DNA of 15,602 bases from Bacteroidales bacterium (lineage in GTDB: Bacteria; Bacteroidota; Bacteroidia; Bacteroidales; NBLH01): positions 1 to 15,602 of the forward strand of contig JALWNR010000400.1 in the NCBI GenBank assembly GCA_027083715.1, written 5' to 3'. Shown piece after piece: positions 6,119 to 14,408 of this stretch. The notes beneath the pieces are model-generated. The model ran no database searches, was not told the DNA's origin, and saw nothing but the letters and a program-made list of their open reading frames with translations. The stretch's first letter is position 1. The number at the start of each line of letters is the position of its first letter. The position numbers were made by a program, and so were the translations under genes.

Positions 6119-9100
6119 TTAAGAATATTTATTCCAACTCTTAATACTCAACGTTTCTTTTGAATGTTTGCAAATTGAATAGATAAAAGCACTTGCCAAA
6201 CGCGCATTGGTTATCAACGGAATGTTGTAGTCAATGGCACTTCGGCGAATGGTGTAATCATTTGCCAACTCTCCGGCGGACAAATTTTTGGGAATATTGA
6301 TGACCAAATCAATCAAACCGTTTTTCAGATAATCCAACACATTGGGCTTTTTATCTTCATCTGGCCAATGGAGCATGGTACTTTCAATGCCATTGCCTTT
6401 CAAAAACTCATGCGTTCCTTTGGTGGCAAACAAATTGTAATCTCTTTCTACCAACATACGACTACTCTTCAGCAATTCCAGTTTGGAACGTATCGGACCT
6501 GATGAAATCAGAATATTTTTTTCGGGAATGGTGTAACCTACTGAAAGCATAGCTTTCAGAATTGCCTCGTAATAGTCATCGCCTATGCAACCCACTTCAC
6601 CGGTTGATGACATATCCACACCCAAAACAGGGTCGGCTTTTTGTAAACGAGAAAATGAAAACTGCGAAGCTTTTACTCCAATATGGTCTAAATCGAAAAT
6701 GGATTTTGAAGGTACTTCATATTCTTCTCCCAGCATTATTTGTGTAGCCAACTCAATTAAATTGCTCTTCAATACTTTGGAAACAAAAGGAAAACTCCGT
6801 GATGCACGCAGATTACATTCAATCACTTTCACCTCGTTATCTTTTGCCAAAAATTGCATATTAAATGGTCCCGTAATGTTCAGTCCTTTTGCCAATTCAC
6901 GCGCAATACGTTTAATACGGCGCACGGTTTCAAAATAGATTTTTTGCGGCGGGAATACCAAAGTGGCATCTCCCGAGTGTACTCCGGCAAATTCAATATG
7001 CTCCGAAATGGCAGAAGTAACCAATTCGCCGTGGTCGGCAACCGCATCTATTTCAATCTCTTTTGCCTGCTCGATAAATTCAGTTACTACCACAGGATAT
7101 TGTTTCGACACATTGGCTGCCAAAGAAAGAAAATGCTCTAATTCTTCCTTATTGGAAACCACATTCATTGCAGCACCTGAAAGCACATAGGAAGGACGTA
7201 TCAATACCGGAAAGCCAACCTCATCTACAAAGCGGTAAATATCCTCTATGGTAGTTAGCTCCTTCCATTTTGGTTGGTCAATTTTCAATTCATCTAAAAG
7301 CATTGAAAATTTATGGCGATTTTCAGCACGGTCAATATCCTCAGGTGAAGTTCCCAAAACAGGCACTTCCTGATTACGCAAACGCATTGCCAGATTGTTC
7401 GGTATCTGTCCGCCTACAGAAACCACCAAACCTTTTGATTGCTCCAAATCCTGAATATCGAGTACACGTTCCAGCGTGAGTTCATCAAAGTACAATCGGT
7501 CACACACATCGTAATCGGTACTCACCGTTTCGGGATTGTAATTAATCATTACCGAGCGGTAATCGTTTTTATTGATGGTATTCAGCGCATTAACACTACA
7601 CCAGTCAAACTCTACACTACTACCGATACGGTACGCACCCGAACCAAGCACAATTACAGATTTTCCATCATTCTCATAATCAATATCGTGTACATTTCCA
7701 CTGTAAGTAAGATACAGATAATTGGTCTGCGCCGGATATTCAGCAGCCAAAGTATCAATTTGCTTCACATAAGGCACAATATTTCTTGATTTACGATATT
7801 CGCGTACTTTCAGCAAGGCACTGTCCATAGCTTGCACTTCACTTTTTTCTACGAAACGCGCCAATTGAAAATCGGAAAAACCGCGTTTTTTGGCTTCGAG
7901 CAATAAATCATCGGACAAATCTTCTACTTTATCATATTTTTCAAGCTCTTGCTTAATTCTGAGAATATTTTTCAGTTTTTCCAAGAACCATTTATCAATT
8001 TTGGTCAAATCATGAATTTTATCAATGCTCATGCCTTTGGCAAATGCCGAAGCAATCACAAAAATACGCATGTCAGTGGGGTTTTGAAGCTCTGCTTCAA
8101 TATCTTCAAAAACCAAATCGCGATTTCCGACAAATCCGTGCATCCCTTGCCCGATCATGCGCAAGCCTTTTTGTATGGCTTCTTCAAAATTTTTACCGAT
8201 AGCCATTACCTCACCCACGCTTTTCATACTACTGCCGATGAGTTTCGACACGCCTGAAAATTTATTCAAATCCCAACGTGGAATTTTGCAGACTACATAG
8301 TCCAAAGCCGGCTCAAAAAATGCCGATGTGGTTTTGGTAATCGAGTTTTTCAGTTCGTGCAAACCGTAACCCAAACCCAATTTAGCCGCCACAAATGCCA
8401 ATGGATAACCCGTTGCCTTTGAAGCCAAAGCACTGGAACGCGAAAGTCGGGCGTTTACCTCAATCACACGGTAATCCTCCGAGTTAGGGTCAAATGCATA
8501 TTGCACATTACACTCGCCAATTACGCCAATGTGGCGAATAATCTTAATTGCCAGCTCGCGCAATTTATGATACTCACGGTTTGTCAGCGTTTGCGAAGGA
8601 GCAATGACAATACTTTCACCTGTATGAATACCCAGTGGGTCAAAATTTTCCATATTACACACGGTAATACAGTTGTCGTACTTATCACGCACAACCTCAT
8701 ATTCCAACTCTTTCCAACCTTTCAGCGACTCTTCAATCAACACTTGATTGGAATAAGAGAAAGCATTGTTGGTCAGCTTAATCAATTCTTCTTTATTGTT
8801 GGCAAAACCACTACCCAGTCCGCCAAGCGCATAAGCGGCACGTACAATTATCGGATAACCTAGCTTTTCGGCTGCTTCCACGGCTTCATCCACACTTTCC
8901 ACCGCATAGCTGCGGGCTGTTTTTACGTTAATTTCATTCAGTTTATTAACGAAAATGTCACGGTCTTCCGTATCGATAATTGATTGCACAGGTGTACCCA
9001 GCACTTCGATACCATATTTTTCAAAAACTCCGTTTTTGTAGAGTTCCACACCGCAGTTAAGTGCAGTTTGTCCACCAAAAGCGAGCAAAATTCCTTCGGG

Positions 9101-9337
9101 ACGTTCTTTTTTGATAACCTGCTCTACAAAATAAGGGGTTACAGGCAAAAAGTAAATTTCATCGGCAACGCCTTCCGATGTTTGCACTGTGGCAATATTC
9201 GGATTAATCAGGACGGTTTTTACACCTTCTTCCTTTAATGCTTTTAATGCCTGTGAACCGGAATAATCAAACTCGCCTGCCTCTCCGATTTTCAATGCTC
9301 CCGAACCAAGAATGAGTAACTTGTTAAATTTTTTCAT
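6119..9337 (-). CDS. carB: Carbamoyl-phosphate synthase large subunit
   Basis: This is the 1072-residue synthetase subunit, which makes carbamoyl phosphate from bicarbonate, ATP and ammonia supplied by the glutaminase subunit CarA. The two homologous ATP-grasp halves start at LLILGSGALKIGEAGEFDYS and near residue 560 at VIVLGSGAYRIGSSVEFDWC. A C-terminal MGS-like allosteric domain (about 930-1072) contains FATKGTHEFLKGNGI. I chose the ATG at 9337 over one at 9391: the extra 18 residues are unlike the family, come from a REP copy and an AT-rich 8-bp repeat, and 1072 residues is the normal length. The N-terminal half resembles the arginine-specific CPSases of fungi and human CPS1 more than E. 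coli CarB (see findings). carA is not in the window. It is the last gene of the arginine cluster. Confidence 0.96.
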   Translation of the reverse strand: MKKFNKLLILGSGALKIGEAGEFDYSGSQALKALKEEGVKTVLINPNIATVQTSEGVADEIYFLPVTPYFVEQVIKKERPEGILLAFGGQTALNCGVELYKNGVFEKYGIEVLGTPVQSIIDTEDRDIFVNKLNEINVKTARSYAVESVDEAVEAAEKLGYPIIVRAAYALGGLGSGFANNKEELIKLTNNAFSYSNQVLIEESLKGWKELEYEVVRDKYDNCITVCNMENFDPLGIHTGESIVIAPSQTLTNREYHKLRELAIKIIRHIGVIGECNVQYAFDPNSEDYRVIEVNARLSRSSALASKATGYPLAFVAAKLGLGYGLHELKNSITKTTSAFFEPALDYVVCKIPRWDLNKFSGVSKLIGSSMKSVGEVMAIGKNFEEAIQKGLRMIGQGMHGFVGNRDLVFEDIEAELQNPTDMRIFVIASAFAKGMSIDKIHDLTKIDKWFLEKLKNILRIKQELEKYDKVEDLSDDLLLEAKKRGFSDFQLARFVEKSEVQAMDSALLKVREYRKSRNIVPYVKQIDTLAAEYPAQTNYLYLTYSGNVHDIDYENDGKSVIVLGSGAYRIGSSVEFDWCSVNALNTINKNDYRSVMINYNPETVSTDYDVCDRLYFDELTLERVLDIQDLEQSKGLVVSVGGQIPNNLAMRLRNQEVPVLGTSPEDIDRAENRHKFSMLLDELKIDQPKWKELTTIEDIYRFVDEVGFPVLIRPSYVLSGAAMNVVSNKEELEHFLSLAANVSKQYPVVVTEFIEQAKEIEIDAVADHGELVTSAISEHIEFAGVHSGDATLVFPPQKIYFETVRRIKRIARELAKGLNITGPFNMQFLAKDNEVKVIECNLRASRSFPFVSKVLKSNLIELATQIMLGEEYEVPSKSIFDLDHIGVKASQFSFSRLQKADPVLGVDMSSTGEVGCIGDDYYEAILKAMLSVGYTIPEKNILISSGPIRSKLELLKSSRMLVERDYNLFATKGTHEFLKGNGIESTMLHWPDEDKKPNVLDYLKNGLIDLVINIPKNLSAGELANDYTIRRSAIDYNIPLITNARLASAFIYSICKHSKETLSIKSWNKYS

Positions 9338-9339
9338 TA

Positions 9340-9362
9340 ATTGTTGTATTGTTAAATTCCTA
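9340..9362 (-). repeat. AT-rich 8-bp phased repeat before carB
   Basis: ATTG or ATTC recurs at 9340, 9348 and 9356, exactly 8 bp apart, in the stretch immediately before the carB ATG. On the coding strand it reads as CAAT/GAAT units separated by AT. The same layout precedes argH, argE and argG. It replaces a Shine-Dalgarno sequence, which is absent. Confidence 0.6.
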
Positions 9363-9579
9363 TTTTTGACACATTCCAAATTGCGATGCATGATTGTTTT
9401 ATTCTTTTTGAAACAACATTACTTGCACCGCTTTTGTTTTCCGTTTTTTATTCCCCGCATTTCGCTGCGCTACATACGGGGCTATCGATATTTAATCCCT
9501 ACGGGATTATTTATGACGCAGTCATAAACTTTTATATGAACTTATAACTTGTCAGTCCACAAGCTGATGCCTCATATGG
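9363..9579. repeat. REP-like modular palindromic element, copy A (complete)
   Basis: The element occupies nearly the whole argH-carB gap. In plus-strand order: a TTTTTGACAC flank; arm GCGATGCA (9383-9390) with imperfect partner TGCACCGC (9424-9431); stem CCCCGCAT/ATACGGGG (9453-9460, 9474-9481) around TTCGCTGCGCTAC; perfect hairpin AATCCC-TAC-GGGATT (9494-9508); perfect hairpin TTTATGAC-GCA-GTCATAAA (9510-9528); and a weak TCAG/CTGA hairpin (9552-9567). The CCCCG module and AATCCC hairpin resemble Bacteroidota REP sequences mobilised by RAYT (TnpA-REP) transposases. No such gene is present here, so the family link is an inference. Confidence 0.8.
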
Positions 9580-10911
9580 TTATTCCAACAATTTTTTAAC
9601 CGCCTCATCAACCTTATCAAAATTAAATTCCTTAATAATTTCTTCCATTTTTTGGGTGATTTTATCATTTGCCAAATTACCGATACTGCCTTCGTGTGTG
9701 TGATTGACTGTTTTTTCAGGATTGAAATTGCCTGCCGCTATATCCAAGCCTACTTTTTTATAGGCATCTCTAAACGGCATTCCGTTGATTACGTGTTTAT
9801 TCACTTCTTCCACACTAAACAGGTATTCGTATTTTTTATCATCGATAATATTTTCGTTTACACGGATATTATCCAGCATAAAATCCGTTATTTTCAATAC
9901 ATCTTTCATTTCATCAAATACGGGAATAAAGTCTTCCTTAATTATTTGTAAATCGCGGAAATATCCCGTTGGCAGATTATTGGCAATCAGTACAATCTCG
10001 TTCGGCAAAGCCTGTATTTTGTTGCATTTGGCACGCAAAAGCTCAAACACATCGGGATTTTTCTTATGGGGCATAATGCTTGAACCCGTAGTCAGTTCGT
10101 CAGGCAAACTGACAAAACCGAAATTCTGGCTCATAAACAGATTAAAATCCATACTGAATTTGGCAATGGTAGCCGCCAGCGAAGCCAAAGCATAAGCTAC
10201 CACGCGCTCTGTTTTTCCGCGTCCCATTTGGGCATACACCACATTGTAATTCATCCGCTCAAAACCCAAAAGTTCGGTAGTCATTTGCCTATCCAAAGGA
10301 AAGGATGAACCATAGCCCGCTGCCGAACCCAATGGATTTTGATTGGCAATTTTATAAGCCGCCAAAAGCATTTGTATATCGTCGGTCATACTTTCGGCAT
10401 AAGCACCAAACCACAAGCCAAATGATGAAGGCATAGCCACTTGCAAATGCGTGTAGCCGGGCATTAAAATATTTTTGTATTTTTCGCTTTGCGCGATAAA
10501 ATTGCGGAAAAGTTTATCCGTCAAATCCACCAGCTCTTTAATTTGCGCACGGATAAACAATTTCAAATCAAGTAATACTTGGTCGTTACGCGAGCGACCG
10601 TTGTGGATTTTTTTGCCCGTATCGCCCAGTTTTTGCGTTAAAAGAAATTCTATTTGCGAATGAATGTCTTCAATGCCTTCTTCAATTTGCAATTTGCCTT
10701 CTTTATTTAGTTGGTAAATGTTTCGCAATTCGCGTAAAACATCATCTAATTCCTGTTTGGTAAGCAAGCCGATACTCTCCAACATAGTGCAATGTGCCAT
10801 TGAACCGAGTATATCATTCTCTGCCAGATACATATCCAGCTCGCGATCTTTACCTATGGTAAAAAGTTCTATCTTTTTGTTTACTTCCGTTCCTTTATTC
10901 CAGAGTTTCAT
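9580..10911 (-). CDS. argH: Argininosuccinate lyase
   Basis: This is a 443-residue homotetrameric cytosolic lyase that splits argininosuccinate into arginine and fumarate, the last step of arginine synthesis. Fumarase/aspartase superfamily signatures are all present: HNGRSRNDQ (103-111), GYTHLQ (152-157, with the catalytic His) and the mobile signature loop GSSIMPHKKNP (276-286) with the catalytic Ser. The length is near that of the family. Family members often have about 20 more residues at the C-terminus, so this is a slightly short form. It is flanked by REP copy A downstream and copy B upstream. The ATG at 10911 lies directly after AT-rich phased repeats and is the only plausible start. 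Confidence 0.96.
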   Translation of the reverse strand: MKLWNKGTEVNKKIELFTIGKDRELDMYLAENDILGSMAHCTMLESIGLLTKQELDDVLRELRNIYQLNKEGKLQIEEGIEDIHSQIEFLLTQKLGDTGKKIHNGRSRNDQVLLDLKLFIRAQIKELVDLTDKLFRNFIAQSEKYKNILMPGYTHLQVAMPSSFGLWFGAYAESMTDDIQMLLAAYKIANQNPLGSAAGYGSSFPLDRQMTTELLGFERMNYNVVYAQMGRGKTERVVAYALASLAATIAKFSMDFNLFMSQNFGFVSLPDELTTGSSIMPHKKNPDVFELLRAKCNKIQALPNEIVLIANNLPTGYFRDLQIIKEDFIPVFDEMKDVLKITDFMLDNIRVNENIIDDKKYEYLFSVEEVNKHVINGMPFRDAYKKVGLDIAAGNFNPEKTVNHTHEGSIGNLANDKITQKMEEIIKEFNFDKVDEAVKKLLE

Positions 10912-10918
10912 TGTTAAA

Positions 10919-10942
10919 ATTGTTATATAGCTAAATTGTTAT
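10919..10942 (-). repeat. AT-rich 8-bp phased repeat before argH
   Basis: ATTGTTAT (10919-10926), ATAGCTAA (10927-10934) and ATTGTTAT (10935-10942) are three octamers in phase between the argH ATG and REP copy B. The first and third are identical, and the middle one is degenerate. Compare the arrays before carB, argE and argG. Confidence 0.6.
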
Positions 10943-11117
10943 TTTGATACATTATTAATTGCGATGCATGTTTGTTTTACTCTTTTTGAAACCACATTAC
11001 TTGCATCGCTTTGGTTTTTCTCTTTTTATTCCCTGCATTTCGCTGCGCTACATACAAACTATCAATATTTAATCCCTTCGGGATTATTTATGACGCAATC
11101 ATAAAACTTATATGCTC
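10941..11117. repeat. REP-like modular palindromic element, copy B (terminal hairpin missing)
   Basis: This copy has the same orientation as copy A and fills the alkD-argH gap. The long-range arms GCGATGCA (10961-10968) and TGCATCGC (11002-11009) pair perfectly. The CCCCG stem has decayed (CCCTGCAT against ATACAAAC). The hairpin AATCCC-TTC-GGGATT (11071-11085) is intact with a different loop. The TTTATGA/TCATAAA stem keeps 7 bp. The final TCAG/CTGA module is deleted, so the copy ends at the alkD stop. Confidence 0.78.
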
Positions 11118-11798
11118 TTATATGGTTATATTCCTCAAAGCTTCGCGTTTACTTAAATTACTTAATTTTGTTTTTTCCGTAAAATCAATTACCCATTGCG
11201 GGTTTGTTTTTGCATACTCTCTTAATATCCAACCTATTGCTTTATTAATAAAAAACTCATTGGTATCTTTCAGTTTCAATATAATTTCCCTTAAAAGCTC
11301 TGTATCTAAATCATTTTTGTATTTCAATTGAAATAAAATAGCCGTTCTTTGTAGCCAAATATTACCTGATGAAATCCATTTACTCACATATTCTTCAATT
11401 TTTTCGGGAGATTTTTCTAACAATACTCCTACAAGTTTAACCGCAATTACATCAACAGTATCCCACCACGATTTATGAGTAATCATATATTCAAACAACT
11501 TAATATCTTGCGGTTCAAATTGTTTTAGATATTTTTGAGCCAGTTCCTGTGCAAAATACTGATATTCTCTTTCTGCTTTGTTCCAAAAATGTTTTACTAT
11601 TTTGTGTAATTCCACTTTATCCGGTAAAGCTTCTTTATGTAAAAAAGCCTTCTGAATATTGCGTCTCTCAGGTGTTTTGATGCCTAAAAAAGCAAATTGA
11701 TTACGCATATACGCCGCCATTTCTTTGGAAAGTTGCGGATTAGCAGCTTTTTCAAATTCTGCTTCTAATGATTGACTATAAGCATTCATATTTGTCAT
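11118..11798 (-). CDS. AlkD-type DNA alkylation repair glycosylase (HEAT-like repeats)
   Basis: A 226-residue all-helical protein of the DNA alkylation repair (AlkD/AlkC) superfamily, which excises 3- and 7-alkylpurines without flipping the base. The diagnostic segment HKSWWDTVDVIA (108-119) carries the paired Trp and catalytic-type Asp (D113), and WLQRTAILFQL (148-158) carries the DNA-contacting Arg (R151), corresponding to W109/D113/R148 of Bacillus AlkD. The length is typical. It is inserted between the argE-like gene and argH, is unrelated to arginine synthesis, and is bounded by REP copies B and C. A second ATG at 11789 is possible. No 8-bp phased repeat precedes it, unlike its arginine neighbours, which hints at a separate arrival. 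Confidence 0.88.
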   Translation of the reverse strand: MTNMNAYSQSLEAEFEKAANPQLSKEMAAYMRNQFAFLGIKTPERRNIQKAFLHKEALPDKVELHKIVKHFWNKAEREYQYFAQELAQKYLKQFEPQDIKLFEYMITHKSWWDTVDVIAVKLVGVLLEKSPEKIEEYVSKWISSGNIWLQRTAILFQLKYKNDLDTELLREIILKLKDTNEFFINKAIGWILREYAKTNPQWVIDFTEKTKLSNLSKREALRNITI

Positions 11799-11815
11799 TT
11801 AATCATCATTCTTAA

Positions 11816-11905
11816 TTGCGATGCATGTTTGTTTTATTCTTCTTGAAACCTTATTACTTACATCGCTTTTATTATTCGTTTTCTAATCCCTACGGGTTAA
11901 TTTAA
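11816..11905. repeat. REP-like modular palindromic element, copy C (short, internal module missing)
   Basis: This copy lies between the argE-like gene and alkD. GCGATGCA (11818-11825) has an imperfect partner TACATCGC (11859-11866). The sequence then jumps from TATTCGTTTTC directly to AATCCCTACGGGTT (11885-11898), so the whole CCCCG/CGGGG module is gone, as are the later hairpins. At about 90 bp it is the shortest copy, and its orientation matches the others. Confidence 0.72.
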
Positions 11906-11914
11906 CAATGAGTT

Positions 11915-12958
11915 TTACCCTAACAGTTTAATATACAAATCAATTCCTTCCTTAATTTCATCAATATATACAAATTCATCAGCCGTGTGTGAACGCTTTG
12001 AACGTCCGGGTCCGATTTTCATTGAAGGAAAGTTCATCAATGCCTGATCGGATAAAGTTGGCGAGCCGTAAGTTTTTATACCTAAGCGCTTTGCCTTTTG
12101 CACAATTTCATGCTCTGGACTAATGGACGATGAATTTAAACGAAACGAACGGGCTTTCACTTCCGACTGCAACATATTGTCTATTATCTCAAATACCTCT
12201 TTGTTTGAGTAATACTCATTAGTGCGCACATCTACCACAAAAGTGCATGTTTCCGGCACAACATTATGCTGTGCCCCACCGTTAATCTGCGTTACCGTAG
12301 TTTTTACCGCTCCCAGAAAATCTGATTTTTTCTCAAACCGGTAATTTTCCAGCTTTTGAATATCGCGCAAAGCAATGCTTATGGCATTAATGCCTTCATC
12401 ACGCGCGGCATGTCCGGCTTTGCCTTTGGCAGTACAATCCAGCACCATTAAACCTTTTTCAGCTATGGCAGCATCCATTCCGGTAGGCTCACCTACAATG
12501 GCAAAGTCAATTTTTCCAAGTTCGGGCAATACCGAGGCTATGCCGTTCTGACCTGACACCTCTTCTTCGGCACTTGCCAGAAAAATATAATTATAGCTTG
12601 TATTTTTTTGCTTACTTAAATGAATAAAACTCATCAACAAGGAAACCAAAGGCGCTCCGGCATCGTTACTTCCTAAACCGTATAATTTGCCGTTTTCTTC
12701 TGTGGGTTGATACGGCTCACGCGTCCATGTAGCAACAGGCTTTACCGTATCGTGATGTGAATTTAACAAAACCGTAGGTTTTGTTTTATCGGTAAAATGT
12801 GTTACCCAAACATTATTATGCTTACGGTTTACCTCAAAGCCGTTACTTCTCAAATATTCCTCCAAAATATCAGCGGTTTTGTCCTCCGAACGACTGACGG
12901 AAGGCGTAGCAATAAGACGTTTTAATAGAGATATGGCTTGTTCGTGAAGAGTTTGCAT
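11915..12958 (-). CDS. argE: M20 family metallo-deacylase, ArgE-like (N-acyl-ornithine or N-acyl-citrulline deacylase)
   Basis: A 347-residue di-zinc amidohydrolase of peptidase family M20. Predicted zinc ligands are H68 in NSHHDTV, the bridging D99 in GSNDAG, E132 of the AEEE motif (E131 the general base), E157 in GEPTG and H324 in RSHTADEF. The dimerisation (lid) domain covers about 170-280 with GKAGHAA (179-185). In arginine synthesis this enzyme removes the acyl group from an N-acyl intermediate. Some Bacteroidota acylate with succinyl or act on citrulline rather than ornithine, and the sequence alone does not let me choose the substrate. DapE-like activity is a less likely alternative given argG and argH on either side. 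The ATG at 12958 follows phased CAAT repeats. Confidence 0.88.
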   Translation of the reverse strand: MQTLHEQAISLLKRLIATPSVSRSEDKTADILEEYLRSNGFEVNRKHNNVWVTHFTDKTKPTVLLNSHHDTVKPVATWTREPYQPTEENGKLYGLGSNDAGAPLVSLLMSFIHLSKQKNTSYNYIFLASAEEEVSGQNGIASVLPELGKIDFAIVGEPTGMDAAIAEKGLMVLDCTAKGKAGHAARDEGINAISIALRDIQKLENYRFEKKSDFLGAVKTTVTQINGGAQHNVVPETCTFVVDVRTNEYYSNKEVFEIIDNMLQSEVKARSFRLNSSSISPEHEIVQKAKRLGIKTYGSPTLSDQALMNFPSMKIGPGRSKRSHTADEFVYIDEIKEGIDLYIKLLG

Positions 12959-12987
12959 TGTTATATTGTTACATTGTCAGATTGTTG
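12959..12987 (-). repeat. AT-rich 8-bp phased repeat before argE
   Basis: TTATATTG (12961-12968), TTACATTG (12969-12976) and TCAGATTG (12977-12984) are three contiguous octamers in exact phase with the ATTG that overlaps the start codon. On the coding strand this reads as CAATnTAA units running into the ATG. It is the clearest of the four arrays. Confidence 0.7.
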
Positions 12988-13203
12988 TTTTTGATACATT
13001 TTTAATTGCGATGCATGTCTGTTTTATTTTTTTTTGGAACCTTATTACTTGCATCGCTTTTATTTTTTGTTTTTTATTCCCCGCATTTCGCTGCGCTACA
13101 TACGGGGCTATCAATATTTAATCCCTACGGGATTATTTATGACGCAGTCATTAACTCTTATATGAACTTATAACTTGTCAGCCCACCGGCTGATGTCTTA
13201 TAG
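12988..13203. repeat. REP-like modular palindromic element, copy D (most complete)
   Basis: This copy fills the argG-argE gap. It has a TTTTTGATAC flank; perfect arms GCGATGCA (13008-13015) and TGCATCGC (13050-13057); stem CCCCGCAT/ATACGGGG (13079-13086, 13100-13107); hairpin AATCCC-TAC-GGGATT (13120-13134); a TTTATGAC-type hairpin broken by one base (13136-13154); and a perfect 6-bp hairpin TCAGCC-CACC-GGCTGA (13178-13193). It is the best reference for the family. It has the same orientation as the other four copies. Confidence 0.82.
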
Positions 13204-13217
13204 GATTCTATATTTGT

Positions 13218-14402
13218 TTAATCCAACGAACGATGCATAAACATTGAGTTTGCCAGAATTTTGGTAAATCCTTTTACGTCATCGCCTGTCCATAAAGTAT
13301 TTTCCTCGCCATAGCTACCGAATTTGGCATTGGCTAAATCATAATCTGATTTTATTCCCTCTATTTCAAAACAGTATGGATAAAGCGTAATAAATACCTC
13401 GCCTGTTACACGCTGCTGACTATCTTCCAAAAATTTTTCAATATTGCGCATTACCGGTTCAAAATATTGTGCTTCGTGCAGCAACATTCCGTACCAGTTT
13501 GCCAACTGCTCTTTCCAATACATCTGCCATTTGCTCAATACATGTTTTTCCAACATACGATGTGCCTCAATAATCAATACCGCTGCCGGAGCCTCAAAAC
13601 CTACCCTGCCTTTCGATCCAATTACCGTATCGCCTACGTGCATTCCTCTGCCTATGGCATATTTTCCGCCTATCTCATTCAGTTCTTGAATGGCATCAAC
13701 AGTGTTTTCATAATTATTACCATTAATCGATACTAACTCACCATTTTTAAAAGATAAATTCAGTTTATAAGGTTCATTTTCTTGCAACTGATTTAAATAA
13801 GCATGCTCCGGTAAAGTTTTATCCGACGATAATGTTTCTTTTCCGCCAATGCTGGTTCCCCAAATGCCTTGATTAATGGAATATTCCGATTTTTTCCAAT
13901 CGTCTTTCACACCGTTTTCTTTGAGGTATTGAATTTCGTATTCGCGTGATAATTTTTCATCTCGCACGGGGGTAATAATTTCGGCTTCGGGAATAATCAG
14001 TCGAAAGGTTAAATCAAAACGAACTTGATCGTTTCCTGCTCCCGTGCTTCCGTGTGCAATGTATTTGGCACCGATTGATTTTGCATATTTGGCAATTTCT
14101 ATTGCCTGAAAAGTTCGCTCTGAACTTACCGATAACGGATAAGCATTATTTTTCAAGATGTTGCCATACACCATATAGCGAATGCAATCTTTATAATAAG
14201 TATCGGTAATATCAATATTTTTGTGGCTTGCCGCACCCAACCGTAATGCTTTGTCAGACACCGCTTCCAGCTCCTCTTTTGAGAAACCGCCGGTGTTTAC
14301 CAAAACGGTGTGTACTTCGTATTTTCCTTCCTCACTAAACTTTTTAACGATGTATGAGGTGTCTAATCCTCCGCTGTATGCTAAAACTATTTTTTTTTTC
14401 AT
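13218..14402 (-). CDS. argG: Argininosuccinate synthase
   Basis: A 394-residue ATP-pyrophosphatase that condenses citrulline and aspartate to argininosuccinate in the cytosol. The N-terminal nucleotide-binding PP-loop YSGGLDTS (9-16) is intact, as is the substrate-binding segment HGSTGAGNDQVRFD (117-130). GRGMHVGDTVIGSKGRVGFE in the synthetase domain and the C-terminal dimerisation helices complete the fold. Its length is normal. In many Bacteroidota it is the second gene of the arginine cluster after the GNAT, as here, but the usual argC/argD follow-up is missing. It is separated from the GNAT gene by a broken four-helix-bundle gene and from argE by REP copy D. The ATG at 14402 sits after 8-bp phased repeats. 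Confidence 0.96.
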   Translation of the reverse strand: MKKKIVLAYSGGLDTSYIVKKFSEEGKYEVHTVLVNTGGFSKEELEAVSDKALRLGAASHKNIDITDTYYKDCIRYMVYGNILKNNAYPLSVSSERTFQAIEIAKYAKSIGAKYIAHGSTGAGNDQVRFDLTFRLIIPEAEIITPVRDEKLSREYEIQYLKENGVKDDWKKSEYSINQGIWGTSIGGKETLSSDKTLPEHAYLNQLQENEPYKLNLSFKNGELVSINGNNYENTVDAIQELNEIGGKYAIGRGMHVGDTVIGSKGRVGFEAPAAVLIIEAHRMLEKHVLSKWQMYWKEQLANWYGMLLHEAQYFEPVMRNIEKFLEDSQQRVTGEVFITLYPYCFEIEGIKSDYDLANAKFGSYGEENTLWTGDDVKGFTKILANSMFMHRSLD

Positions 14403-14408
14403 TATTTC

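Noticed and set aside
9312..9527. Plus-strand open frame of 71 residues through the argH-carB gap
   Set aside because: It is the plus-strand reading of REP copy A plus the carB 5' end. The hairpin modules explain the sequence better than coding does.
9363..13203. Possible CRISPR array, since similar repeats recur
   Set aside because: The copies are 80-220 bp, lie 0.9-2.2 kb apart with whole genes between them, and lack uniform short spacers.
12959..13203. Arginine attenuator or leader peptide upstream of argE
   Set aside because: I found no short frame rich in Arg codons with alternative terminator hairpins, and the same element also precedes the unrelated alkD gene.
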